DNA of 64,000 nt from Sandaracinus amylolyticus (GTDB lineage: Bacteria > Myxococcota_A > Polyangia > Polyangiales > Sandaracinaceae), in contig NZ_CP011125.1 of assembly GCF_000737325.1 (NCBI RefSeq), forward strand, positions 8,556,001 to 8,620,000. Reading direction: 5' to 3'. Both the position numbers and the translations under genes were made by a program. Within the stretch, counting starts at the first letter, position 1. The number at the start of each line of letters is the position of its first letter. The notes under the pieces were generated by a model. The model saw only the letters and a list, made by a program, of their open reading frames with translations, did no database searches and was not told where the DNA came from. Below are positions 27,093 to 35,284 of this stretch, piece by piece.

Positions 27093-28559
27093 TCAGCGCG
27101 CGCGCTGGCGGCGCGGCGCGGCGGGCGCTTCGGTCGTGGCCTCGGTCGCGGGCGGCGGGGCGATCGTCTCCGGCGTCTCGGCCGCGGGCGGCTCGACCGC
27201 GGGCGCATCGTCGATCGGCGGTGCGCCTTCGTCCGCGACGGTCGGATCCGCCGGGCGAACGTCGGTGACGACCTCTTCGACGACCGGGGGCTCCGGCGTC
27301 GGGTCCACCACCAGCCGCGCGGTGAACGAGACCACGTGGAGATCGCCCCAGTACCGCGCCAGGGGCGCGTCCTGGCTCGTCGACTCGCGCCCGACGAACG
27401 TCACGTACGAGTAGCTCGCGTCGATCCCGATCTCGCGCGTGACGTCGAAGCCCGTCCCGAGCGTCACGCCGAAGCGCGCCATGTCGGGCGATGCCGGGCC
27501 CAGCGTCTCCGGCGGCGACGCCTCCATGTCGTAGAAGAGGCCGGCCCGGGCGTGGAACCAGTCGATGGGCGTGACCTCGCCGCCGAGCCGGAACACCCAG
27601 GTGTCGCGCCAGTCCTGGGCCACGTCGCTGTCGCTGGTGGTCTCGCGCTCGAAGTCGACACGCTGCCGGTCGCGCACGCTCCACGCCGTCCAGCCGACGT
27701 CGGCGAACACCCCGAATTCGCGCTGCTGCCACGCCGCGCCGAACGTCAGGCGATCCGGGATGACGAGCTCGGTCGACGCGTGCTGGTCGGGGGCCCGTCC
27801 GACGAACGGCGGGGGCACCGTGAAGTCCGCGTCGCCCGTCGCGCGCATCCAGGTGCGGCTCTTGTACGAGGCGCCGAGCGCGAATTCCGGGGTCGCCTGC
27901 CAGAAGATCGACGCGTCGCCGCCCACGCCCGCGCCCCACATCAGCACGTGCACCGAGCCCTCGACGTCGATGAAGTCGAGCTGCCGGCGCGTCTCGGCGC
28001 GCGCGGTGTCGACGTGGGCGCCGATCGAGAGCCGGATGTCCGGGAAGTCGCGCAGGAGGCCGTGCTCGCCGCCGAGCCGCAGCGAGAAGAACGGCGCGGC
28101 GCGGAACACGAGGAGGTTCGTGCTCATCGCCTCGAAGCGCCCCCACCACGCGTCGGGCGCCGAGGGCCACGACACGCTCGTGCCGTGCGAGACGCCGAGG
28201 TACGCGCCGACCGCCCACTCGTTCTCCGCGTACGAGAGGTGGAGGTGCGGCGGCGGGGAGACGCCGGAGACGGTCGACGACGTCTCCATCTCGCCCTCGA
28301 GGTGCTCGATCGAGATGTTCGGCACCGCCAGCAGGATGCCGAGCGCACCGCGGAAGCCACCCCCGTCGGCGAGCGCCGCGGGGTTGTAGAACGCCGCCGA
28401 GGGATCGTCGCGACGGGCCGTGCCCGCGCCGCCCGTCGCCCCCGCGACCGCGCTCTGATCGGGCACCTCGAACCCGCCTGCGCGGGCTCGTGGAGCCGGC
28501 AACGTGGCAAGGAGAAGAGCCGCGACGAGCGCGAGCGTTCGAAGCGAAGTGCGCGTCAC
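27093..28559 (-). CDS. FadL/OmpP1-family outer-membrane transporter
   Basis: 488 aa from GTG at 28559. The signal peptide is cleaved near ARAGGFEVPDQ. The N-terminal hatch motif SAVAGATGGAGTARRDDPSA and FYNPAALA are diagnostic of FadL-type long-chain fatty-acid or hydrophobic-compound channels. The barrel strands end near DLHVVSFTARLVV, and a Pro/Glu/Ala tail follows. A TAGCGT -10 lies 8 nt upstream. It sits in the outer membrane; the substrate is not predictable. Confidence 0.9.
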   Translation of the reverse strand: MTRTSLRTLALVAALLLATLPAPRARAGGFEVPDQSAVAGATGGAGTARRDDPSAAFYNPAALADGGGFRGALGILLAVPNISIEHLEGEMETSSTVSGVSPPPHLHLSYAENEWAVGAYLGVSHGTSVSWPSAPDAWWGRFEAMSTNLLVFRAAPFFSLRLGGEHGLLRDFPDIRLSIGAHVDTARAETRRQLDFIDVEGSVHVLMWGAGVGGDASIFWQATPEFALGASYKSRTWMRATGDADFTVPPPFVGRAPDQHASTELVIPDRLTFGAAWQQREFGVFADVGWTAWSVRDRQRVDFERETTSDSDVAQDWRDTWVFRLGGEVTPIDWFHARAGLFYDMEASPPETLGPASPDMARFGVTLGTGFDVTREIGIDASYSYVTFVGRESTSQDAPLARYWGDLHVVSFTARLVVDPTPEPPVVEEVVTDVRPADPTVADEGAPPIDDAPAVEPPAAETPETIAPPPATEATTEAPAAPRRQRAR

Positions 28560-28567
28560 GGCCGAGC

Positions 28568-28573
28568 ACGCTA
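28568..28573 (-). promoter_or_regulatory. -10 element of the FadL-like gene
   Basis: TAGCGT on the minus strand, 8 nt upstream of GTG 28559. Confidence 0.35.
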
Positions 28574-28607
28574 TCCGAACCGGCCGCGCCGCGGAAGACG
28601 CGTCGCG

Positions 28608-30425
28608 TCAATTGGATGAACGATCCGCTTCGTCCGTCCCCGCGTGCGGAGGAGGAGGCTCGCTCGGAGGGGGCGCGGCGGGCAGCGGGGTCGGCGTCGA
28701 GGGGCGGACGCCGGCCGACGAGATGCTCGTCTCGCCCGAGCGCGTCGCGCCCGCGCGGCGCGCGCGCGACTTGCGCGACGTGATCTGCACGATGATCTCG
28801 GTCGCGACCGCACCGCCGATCACCGCGGTGACGATCGCCTGGGTCGCGGGGCTCTCGTAGAGCGTGCGCGCGGTGATCACGAACGCGAGCGCGAGCGCGC
28901 CCATCGGCGGCGTGATCAGGTCGGGCGTCGGCATCTCGTCGAGCCCGGGATGACGCGCGTCGTGCGGCAGGCGCCGCGCGACGCGCGCGCCGAGCGCGCG
29001 GCCGACGATGCGCGCGACGACGAACACCGGCAGCAGCACCCAGCCGCGCCAGTCGTCCACGCGCCAGAGCGCGCCGACGACGACCAGGAACACCAAGTAG
29101 ATCGGCCGCTCGAGACGCGCGAACGCCGCCGACAGACGCGGCTTGTCGCCGCCCGGCATGTTCTTCAGCAGGATGCCGGCGAGGAAGCACACGACGAGCG
29201 GCGGCAGCGAGAAGAAGCCCGCCATGCCGGCGGTGAAGCAGACGCAGCCGATCAGGAGCGCCGAGCTCTCCGCGGCCGACTCGGTCCCTCGGAGCACCGC
29301 GTACATCACGAGCCCGAGCGTCGCGGCCATGCCGAACGTCACGAAGAGCCAGCCGACGCCCGGCAGGTTCCAGCTGCCGCCCTCGGAGGGATGCAGCCAC
29401 GCGAAGAGCATCGCGAGCGCGACCACGCCGACGACGTCGTCGAGCACGCCGATCGTGCGCGCGAGCTCCATCGCGCGCGCCGGGACGCGCTGCGCGCCGA
29501 GCCGCTCGAGCGTGGGCGCGGAGAGCGCGCCCGCGAGCCCGACGATCGCCGCGTCGCGCACGAACGTCGTCATGCGGAACGGATCGCCGCCGAGCCCCGT
29601 CGCGAAGAGCAGCACGCCGCACGCGACCGCGATCGTCGCGAACGACGCGCCGGTCAGGAGGATCACCACCGACGACGTGCCCTTCGGCACCTCGTCCATC
29701 GCCGCGCCCTCGAACTGGAAGCCGGTGTGGAACCCGATCCACCCGAGCCCGAACTGGAGCAGCGGCGTGATCGCGATGAGCACCTCGTCGTTCAGGATGT
29801 CGATGCCGGGGGCACGACAGATCACGCCGAGCGCGACGAAGGGCAGGCCGCTGGTGACGACCTGCGAGATGCCCATGCGCTCTTCGAGGCGCTGCACGCG
29901 CGGGTGCGCGCCGATCCACGCGAGCGCGAGCAGCGCGACGAGGCCCAGCAGCGTGCGGATGACGCGGCTTCCGTCGCTCTCGCCGGTGATCGACGGGATC
30001 TCGGTCGGGACCTCGCCCTCGGCGGGCTCGATCGGGACGAGCGCGATCGCGCCGGCATCGGTGCCCGCGTCGAGCTCCATCGCCGCGTCGGGGACGCCCG
30101 CGTCGTCGACGATCGCGCCGTCGGGGATGCCCGCGTCGTCCACCCCCGCGTCGGCGAGCACGCCCGCGTCGGGCGGCCCGGCGTCGCGCGCACGAGCCGG
30201 GGCCGTGCGCGCCGCTCCCGCGTCTCGCTCGCGCGTCGCGCCGGCGTCGCGCTCTCGCGCAGCGCCTGCGTCGCTCGTCGTCGCGGTGGCCTCGCCCGCG
30301 TCGGGGCGCCGACCTGCGTCGACGTCCTGACCGCGCGCCGGCGCTTCGTACGTGGCGAGCAGGAGCGCGGCCGACGCGACGAGCACGCCGACGTGGCCCC
30401 ATGCGCGTCGTCGGGGACGATCCAC
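28608..30425 (-). CDS. cation:proton antiporter (CPA2/Kef-NhaP type) with DAG-rich N-terminal tail
   Basis: 605 aa from GTG at 30425. An N-terminal hydrophobic segment (VGVLVASAALLLATYEAPA) reads like a signal peptide, followed by about 110 residues rich in Asp, Ala and Gly. The rest is a polytopic antiporter of about 12 helices, with GLGWIGFHTGFQFEG, ALSAPTLERL, GVLDDVVGVVALAMLFAWL and FLAGILLKNMP. It would exchange Na+ or K+ for H+ across the inner membrane. The DAG tail is otherwise a feature of surface lipoproteins in this genome, so here it is odd. A TAGTCT -10 sits 7 nt before the start. Confidence 0.9.
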   Translation of the reverse strand: MDRPRRRAWGHVGVLVASAALLLATYEAPARGQDVDAGRRPDAGEATATTSDAGAARERDAGATRERDAGAARTAPARARDAGPPDAGVLADAGVDDAGIPDGAIVDDAGVPDAAMELDAGTDAGAIALVPIEPAEGEVPTEIPSITGESDGSRVIRTLLGLVALLALAWIGAHPRVQRLEERMGISQVVTSGLPFVALGVICRAPGIDILNDEVLIAITPLLQFGLGWIGFHTGFQFEGAAMDEVPKGTSSVVILLTGASFATIAVACGVLLFATGLGGDPFRMTTFVRDAAIVGLAGALSAPTLERLGAQRVPARAMELARTIGVLDDVVGVVALAMLFAWLHPSEGGSWNLPGVGWLFVTFGMAATLGLVMYAVLRGTESAAESSALLIGCVCFTAGMAGFFSLPPLVVCFLAGILLKNMPGGDKPRLSAAFARLERPIYLVFLVVVGALWRVDDWRGWVLLPVFVVARIVGRALGARVARRLPHDARHPGLDEMPTPDLITPPMGALALAFVITARTLYESPATQAIVTAVIGGAVATEIIVQITSRKSRARRAGATRSGETSISSAGVRPSTPTPLPAAPPPSEPPPPHAGTDEADRSSN

Positions 30426-30432
30426 GGAGCGC

Positions 30433-30438
30433 AGACTA
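30433..30438 (-). promoter_or_regulatory. -10 element of the antiporter gene
   Basis: TAGTCT on the minus strand, 7 nt before GTG 30425. Confidence 0.4.
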
Positions 30439-30472
30439 CTGCATCTCCTCACGAGCTCTCGACCGGAACCGC

Positions 30473-31402
30473 TCACGCGCGCGGCACGTGCTCGTCGAGC
30501 CAGCGCACGAGCGAGCCCATCACCTCGTCGCGGTTGGTCTCGTTGATCATCTCGTGGCGGCCCGCGGGATAGAGGCGATCGGTCACGCGCCCGAGGCCCG
30601 CCTTGCGCATCGTGTCGACGAGCCGGCGCACGCCCTTGCCGCGCTCGCCGACCGGATCGAGCTCGCCCGCGAACACCAGGATCGGCAGCTCGCGCGGCAA
30701 GCGCGACCACTGTCCGCGCCCGAGCTCCTCGAGCGCGCCGAGCAGATCGATCCAGGTCTGGGTCGTGACCTCGAAGCCGCAGCGCGCGTCCGCGCAGTAC
30801 AGGTCGACCTCGACGGGATCGCGCGAGAGCCAGTCGTACTTCGTGCGTCCTTCGAAGCCGCGGTTGTAGCTGCCGAACGAGAGCTGCGTGAGCAGCGGGC
30901 TCGTGCCGCGCTTGCCGACCCGGATGCGCTCGAGCTTCGCGGCCTGCTTGCCCGCCGCGACGAGCGGACCGCCGCCCGCGGTCGAGCCCGACAGCACGAG
31001 CGCGTCGAGCTCCTGCGGATGACGCAGCACCAGCGTCTGCGCGAGGAAGGAGCCCATCGAGTGCCCGAAGAGCACGTAGGGCACGCCGGGGTGCTCGCGG
31101 CGCGCGTGCTGCGCGATCATGCGGAGGTCGGCGATGACGCGGTTCCAGCCGTCCTCGTCGCAGAAGTGACCGACCTCGGCGTCCGTCTTCGCGGTGAGCC
31201 CGTGGCCGCGGTGATCGCTCGCGTACACGGCCCAGCCCGCGTCGTTGAGCTGCTGCGCGAGGCGCGCGTAGCGCTTGCCGTGCTCCGCCATGCCGTGCGC
31301 GATCTGTACGATTCCACGCGGCTTCCCTGCAGGAAGCCAGCGATGCACCGCGATCTCCACGCCGTCGTCGGCCCGCAGCATGAACGTCTCGGTCGTCGTC
31401 AT
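30473..31402 (-). CDS. alpha/beta hydrolase, monoacylglycerol-lipase-like
   Basis: 309 aa, ATG at 31402. It has the serine-hydrolase nucleophile elbow GHSMGS (Ser115), the oxyanion motif HGMAEHGKRYARLA, the acid in VFAGELDPVG and the His in YPAGRHEMINE. These give a Ser/Asp/His triad typical of the S33/hydrolase-4 lysophospholipase-monoglyceride lipase group. It is soluble. AAGGA about 8 nt upstream is a weak ribosome site. The start lies only a few bases after the 3' end of a group II intron in the same orientation, so mRNA starting farther upstream must pass through the intron. Confidence 0.9.
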   Translation of the reverse strand: MTTTETFMLRADDGVEIAVHRWLPAGKPRGIVQIAHGMAEHGKRYARLAQQLNDAGWAVYASDHRGHGLTAKTDAEVGHFCDEDGWNRVIADLRMIAQHARREHPGVPYVLFGHSMGSFLAQTLVLRHPQELDALVLSGSTAGGGPLVAAGKQAAKLERIRVGKRGTSPLLTQLSFGSYNRGFEGRTKYDWLSRDPVEVDLYCADARCGFEVTTQTWIDLLGALEELGRGQWSRLPRELPILVFAGELDPVGERGKGVRRLVDTMRKAGLGRVTDRLYPAGRHEMINETNRDEVMGSLVRWLDEHVPRA

Positions 31403-31458
31403 TGGTAGATCCTTACCTGCTACCGGCCTGCGCCGGCGGTTGGTCAAGACCCCCGTTC

Positions 31459-31491
31459 AAACCGTGCGTGCGGATTTCCCGCACACGGCTT
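31459..31491 (-). ncRNA. group II intron domain V
   Basis: On the minus strand the hairpin reads AGCCGTGTGCGG, a GAAA tetraloop and the complementary arm CCGCACGCACGGT. The AGC catalytic triad opens the 5' strand. This is a conserved domain V. It lies 26 bp beyond the RT stop codon. Confidence 0.8.
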
Positions 31492-31516
31492 ACGGGCAGT
31501 CTCTCGAGTCGCTGCA

Positions 31517-32968
31517 TTACGCGACCTCCCGGAAGAAGGCTCGCTCGGGGTACTGCACGGTCCCTCGCAGGCGATGAAGTCCGAGGCTCCAGAAGTACTC
31601 GCGCGTCCACCTGCTCGACTCCCCCGGCTTCAGATGCCGGCCCTTGCGCTCCACGCGCAGGTCCCGCAGCCGACGCCAGACGTAGCTGTCGAGTTGGTTG
31701 AATTTCTTGGCGGCATTTCCGGTGCGGAAGTAGTTGCCCCAGCCCCGCAGCACGGGGTTGAGATCGGCGATCACCTCGCGAAGATCCGCGTGGCACCGCC
31801 TCCTCGGGGTCAGCTCCTTCACGCGCTGTCTCACCCGCTTCATCGCGCGCGCGGACGGCCAGCGATGCAGGAAATAGAGGCGTCTGCCTTTCTTCTCCCA
31901 CAGCGCTCCGCTCATGCGTTTGTGCAGGTGATGTCCGAGAAAATCGAAGCCCTGCTTGCCATCGTAGAGCTCGACTCGCCTCGTCTTGTCCGGATGCAGC
32001 TCGAGACCGAGGCGCCCGAGGATGACTCGAATGCGCCTCTCTGCCTCTTCGCACTCGCGCTTCGTCTTGCACATCACGACGAAGTCGTCCGCGTAGCGCA
32101 CCAGCGTCCCGGGCGGGGCGCTCCTGCGCATCCACGTCACGTCGAGCACGTGCAGGTAGATGTTCGAGAGCAGCGGAGAGATGACTCCGCCCTGCGGCGC
32201 GCCCGCGACGTTGCGAGCCACGACGCCCTCGTCCATCACCCCCGCTTCGAGCCACTGCCGCACCAGCTTGAGCATCCGCCGATCCGAGATGCGTCGAGCG
32301 ACGAGCTTCATCAGCTTGTCGTGATCGATGCTCCCGAAGTAGTCGCGGATGTCGGCGTCGAGCACGTGGAGATGCCCTTTCGCGCCGAGCTTCCTCAGCG
32401 TCTCCAGCGCACCCAGCGCGCCCCGCTTCGGCCGGAAGCCCCACGAGCACGGAAGAAAGTCCGCCTCGAAGATCGGCTCCAGCACCAGCTTCGCCGCCAT
32501 CTGGACCACTCGATCCCGGACCGTCGGAATCCCCAGCGGCCGCTTCCTTCCATCTGCCTTCGGGATGTACCGGCGCAGCACCACCTCGGGCCGGTACGTC
32601 TTGCTCCGCAGTGCGTCGCCGAGCTCTTCGAGGAAGCGCTCGACTCCGTACTGCTTCACCTCGGCGATCGTCTGGCCATCGACGCCCGCCGCGCCCTTGT
32701 TCGCCTCGACTCGCTTCCACGCTTCCCGAAGGACGTCACTCCTCCAGATGTGGTCATAAAGAGCGTGGAAACGTCTTCCAGGTGCTCGCTTGGCCGCGAC
32801 CCACAGTCGCCTCTGCAGTTGTCGCACTTCTTCGCGCGGCCTACGGCCGCCGGGGTCGTTAGGTCCGGTCCTGCCGGCCATTCCCTCGCGCTTACCTGCT
32901 TCCTCGACGTGACTGCCCCAGGGACCCTTCCCTCCCGTCGCGTTGTTCTGCACGACGTTCGTCGACAT
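31517..32968 (-). CDS. ltrA: group II intron reverse transcriptase/maturase
   Basis: 483 aa from ATG at 32968. RT blocks run from about 75 to 310: ANKGAAGVDGQT, RYIPKADGRKRPLGIPTVRDRVVQ, DIRDYFGSIDH, GAPQGGVISPLLSNIYLH and the catalytic YADD (292-295). The maturase X/GIIM domain follows (VLRGWGNYFRTGNAAKKFNQLD, SYVWRRLRDLRVERKGRHLKP). No HNH endonuclease domain is seen at the C-terminus, so retrohoming would use an endonuclease-independent route. The copy appears intact. It assists splicing and reverse transcription of its host intron. Confidence 0.93.
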   Translation of the reverse strand: MSTNVVQNNATGGKGPWGSHVEEAGKREGMAGRTGPNDPGGRRPREEVRQLQRRLWVAAKRAPGRRFHALYDHIWRSDVLREAWKRVEANKGAAGVDGQTIAEVKQYGVERFLEELGDALRSKTYRPEVVLRRYIPKADGRKRPLGIPTVRDRVVQMAAKLVLEPIFEADFLPCSWGFRPKRGALGALETLRKLGAKGHLHVLDADIRDYFGSIDHDKLMKLVARRISDRRMLKLVRQWLEAGVMDEGVVARNVAGAPQGGVISPLLSNIYLHVLDVTWMRRSAPPGTLVRYADDFVVMCKTKRECEEAERRIRVILGRLGLELHPDKTRRVELYDGKQGFDFLGHHLHKRMSGALWEKKGRRLYFLHRWPSARAMKRVRQRVKELTPRRRCHADLREVIADLNPVLRGWGNYFRTGNAAKKFNQLDSYVWRRLRDLRVERKGRHLKPGESSRWTREYFWSLGLHRLRGTVQYPERAFFREVA

Positions 32969-33558
32969 CACCGTGGCGATGCCGTGCGGTACTACGATCC
33001 CCTCGGACTCCCGCTGCGCGGCGGCCGATTTCGCCTTCGGCTTATACGGCGCGCTTCGCCCCGACGAGGGCTGCGCAGACGGGCCTCTCGTGTTCCGCGC
33101 TTCTCCGTGATCGCGTGCTGCGCCCCATACCCCGCCGAGACTCGATGCGCGCTCCGGAACAGACGCTTCGAGCGTGGCCTTCGCCGTGAAATGAGCGGCT
33201 CGGCTCTCGGATTGTTCATCTGACGAGGCTGCAGGCTTCACTTCATGTTGCGGCCCGCGATCTTGCTCCCCGCTGCACAGCTCTCGCTGCCTGACGGGCT
33301 TTCGACGCCCCGCTCGGGACGACGGGATCTCTCCCGACGCCCGGGGCCTGCTACTCGGCGCTCCGGCGCCTACCGAGGCGGGACTCTCACCCGCAGGAGA
33401 AGCGCAGCGAGCAGACGTCGGCCCTACGGCTCGACCTTCGTCTGCGTCACGACGCACCATCGCGCGCGACTCTACCCCGAAGACCACTTGCGTCGACCTC
33501 GACGCGAGGTCGTCGGGGTTCGGGCGGGAGGGAGGCTCGGCGGGCTCCGCCCGACGAG

Positions 33559-33583
33559 GGAGGGCGCGCCGCACGCGCCCTCC
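33559..33583. repeat. perfect inverted repeat upstream of the intron
   Basis: GGAGGGCGCG and its exact complement are separated by 5 nt. A second shorter hairpin (CGGGC/GCCCG) lies at 33541-33553. They sit about 100 bp on the 5'-exon side of the intron and may be terminators for a gene formerly upstream of the hydrolase. The stretch from 33458 to 33652 otherwise shows no gene. Confidence 0.5.
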
Positions 33584-33616
33584 GGAGAAAAGCAGCGAGC
33601 GCCGCGTGACGAGAGA

Positions 33617-33646
33617 TTGGAGCGAGCATCGCTCGGCTCCTACAAT
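33617..33646 (+). promoter_or_regulatory. promoter with TTGGAG and TACAAT, leaderless
   Basis: TTGGAG (33617-33622), 18-nt spacer, TACAAT (33641-33646), then 6 nt to GTG at 33653. This is the best sigma-70-like promoter in the window. The transcript would start on or next to the start codon of the 29-codon ORF. Confidence 0.5.
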
Positions 33647-33652
33647 CGCGCG

Positions 33653-33742
33653 GTGGACCGGGACACGGCGCGCACCTTCGCACGAGCGCTGACGCGTGCG
33701 CTGCGGGGCTCGGACTCCATCGGGGCGGCGTTCGCGTCGTGA
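33653..33742 (+). CDS. 29-aa leader ORF coupled to the HEAT-like gene
   Basis: GTG-initiated ORF of 29 codons (begins VDRDTARTFARALTRALR). Third-position GC is about 90 percent, as in real genes here. The stop overlaps the downstream GTG by GTGA, so ribosomes could pass from one to the other. It could be a regulatory leader peptide, or an artefact if the downstream gene is really initiated elsewhere. No homologue is recognised. Confidence 0.35.
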   Translation: MDRDTARTFARALTRALRGSDSIGAAFAS

Positions 33743-35262
33743 GCGAGCGGAGCACGCGCATGCGCCTGACGAGCGACGCCGATGCGGCGGCGCGCTCCGA
33801 CGACGAGCTGCGCGCGCTGCAGCGCGAGAGCGACGACGCGATCACGCGCGTGCGCGCCGCGTGGGCGCTCGCGGCGCGGCTCGGTGCGAGCGCGATCACT
33901 GCGCGTGATCCCGGCAGCGGGCTCAGCGTCGGCGTGCGGCAGCACCTGCTCGGCGTGCTCGAGCGCCAGCACGAGCTCGCGACGATCGTCACGATCGGGC
34001 GCGACGATCCGGATGCGCGCCTGCGCGCGACCGCGTGCGCGCTGCTCGCGAAGCACGCCGGCGAAGAGCGCGCGGCCGTGCAGGTGCTCGTCGATCGGCT
34101 CGCGCACGAGCGCGACGGTGCGGTGCTGCGCGCGCTCGTCGAGGCGCTGCCGGAGCGCGCACCGCCGCTGATCGAAGCGGGGTGCGACGCGCTGCTCGCG
34201 CGCGGCGATGCCGACGCGGATCTGCGGTTCGCGGTGCTGGAGCGACGGATCGCGCAGGGCGGCCCGCTGCTCGCGCTCGAGCTCCACGAGTCGCTCGCGC
34301 AGCACGGCGCGGACGTGCGCGGTCGCGCGCTCGAGACGTGGATCGCGCGCGCGGGCGCGCCGGCGGTGCTGCGCGCGGTCGAGAGCGCCCCCGTCGCGAT
34401 CGTCGCCGACGCGCTCGCGCGCGTGAAGGGTGGCGTCTCGTGGGACGACGTCGCGGCGATCGCGGCGCGCAACCTCCCGGCGCTCGACGCGCTGCTGCTT
34501 CCCTACGCGACGCCGAGCGATCGCCGCGCGATCAGCTTCCTCGTCGCGGTCGTCGCGCGCGGGCTCGATCCCGGATCGCGCGTGTTCGAGAGCCCCGAGC
34601 TGCGGCGATCGCTCATCGAGCGCGCGCTGCAGGTCCTCGGTCCGGTGCTCGACCGTCCGATCGATCCCGCGCTGGTCCCGGTGCTGAGCGTGCTGCTCGA
34701 GCTCGTCGAGCGCGTGGTTCCGCAGATGGACGCGGATCGCCTCGCGCAGGACGAGCACGCGCTCGCGGGCATCGCGGGCGCGCTGCGACATCGGCTCGGC
34801 GCGCCCGGGCCTCATGGCTGGATGGGCGCGCTGCGCCGGGTGCGCGACCCGAGCCCGCGCACGATCGTCGAGCACACGAAGCCCGACGGAACGTCGTCGA
34901 TCGTGATCACCGCGACGAGCGGGCTCGAGCTGCGCGCGCCGGCGCACGCGGTGCGCGAGATCGCGCGCGCCCTCCCCGAGCCGGCGATGGCCGCGGAGGT
35001 GGAGCGCCTCGGGCGCGATGCGCGCACGCGCTTCCTGGATCCCGACGCGCTCGACGCCGCGCTGTCGCGCGCGGTCCCGCCCCACCCCGCGCTGGCCCAG
35101 GATCTCGGTCAGCTCGCGCGCATCGCGGGCGCGCGCGGCGCGCCGCTGCGCGCCGACTTCGAAGAGGGCTGGTGGGATCCCGCCGAGGAGCCGCAAGATC
35201 GCGCGACGATGGTCGAGCTCGTCGGCGAAGAGCTCTCGAGCACGCGCCGCGGCCGCGGCTGA
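33739..35262 (+). CDS. HEAT-like helical repeat protein (507 aa)
   Basis: GTG at 33739. The protein is nearly all alpha-helical and built from repeated helix pairs with Ala/Leu/Arg faces (LRATACALLAKHAGEERAAV, VLVDRLAHERDGAVLRALVEALPE, VLSVLLELVERVVPQ). This fits HEAT/Armadillo-type or FES-like repeats of large myxobacterial scaffold proteins. There is no signal peptide, so it is cytoplasmic. Residues about 380-430 are a beta-rich insert (HTKPDGTSSIVITATSGLEL). The partner is unknown. It converges on the MFS gene; a small CGCGGC/GCCGCG hairpin (35254-35268) spans the stop. Confidence 0.75.
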   Translation: MSERSTRMRLTSDADAAARSDDELRALQRESDDAITRVRAAWALAARLGASAITARDPGSGLSVGVRQHLLGVLERQHELATIVTIGRDDPDARLRATACALLAKHAGEERAAVQVLVDRLAHERDGAVLRALVEALPERAPPLIEAGCDALLARGDADADLRFAVLERRIAQGGPLLALELHESLAQHGADVRGRALETWIARAGAPAVLRAVESAPVAIVADALARVKGGVSWDDVAAIAARNLPALDALLLPYATPSDRRAISFLVAVVARGLDPGSRVFESPELRRSLIERALQVLGPVLDRPIDPALVPVLSVLLELVERVVPQMDADRLAQDEHALAGIAGALRHRLGAPGPHGWMGALRRVRDPSPRTIVEHTKPDGTSSIVITATSGLELRAPAHAVREIARALPEPAMAAEVERLGRDARTRFLDPDALDAALSRAVPPHPALAQDLGQLARIAGARGAPLRADFEEGWWDPAEEPQDRATMVELVGEELSSTRRGRG

Positions 35263-35284
35263 GCCGCGCGCAACCCCGGGAAGC

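Larger units (their letters stand above)
31408..33457 (-). mobile_element. group II intron with reverse transcriptase/maturase
   Basis: The 5' end is placed at GTGCG (33453-33457), the group II consensus. About 490 nt of structured RNA precede the RT gene, including GGGTGAGAGTCCCGCC, a typical domain I element. Domain V and a probable domain VI close the element near 31408. The catalytic AGC triad and GNRA loop of domain V are visible. The total is about 2.05 kb, normal for a group II intron. The 3' border is uncertain by several bases. The base composition and codon use are less GC3-rich than neighbouring genes, as expected for a mobile element. Confidence 0.7.

Noticed and set aside
27093-30425. 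Long antisense frames across the FadL and antiporter genes
   Set aside because: They are typical GC-rich shadows; the opposite frames have clear domain motifs.
31517-32968. Retron or diversity-generating element reverse transcriptase
   Set aside because: The X/maturase domain and an adjacent domain V identify a group II intron. No msr/msd or template repeat is present.
33245-33652. Longer plus-strand frame leading into the 29-codon ORF
   Set aside because: It runs through the antisense side of the intron and its flank, with unlike codon use. The promoter lies just before 33653.
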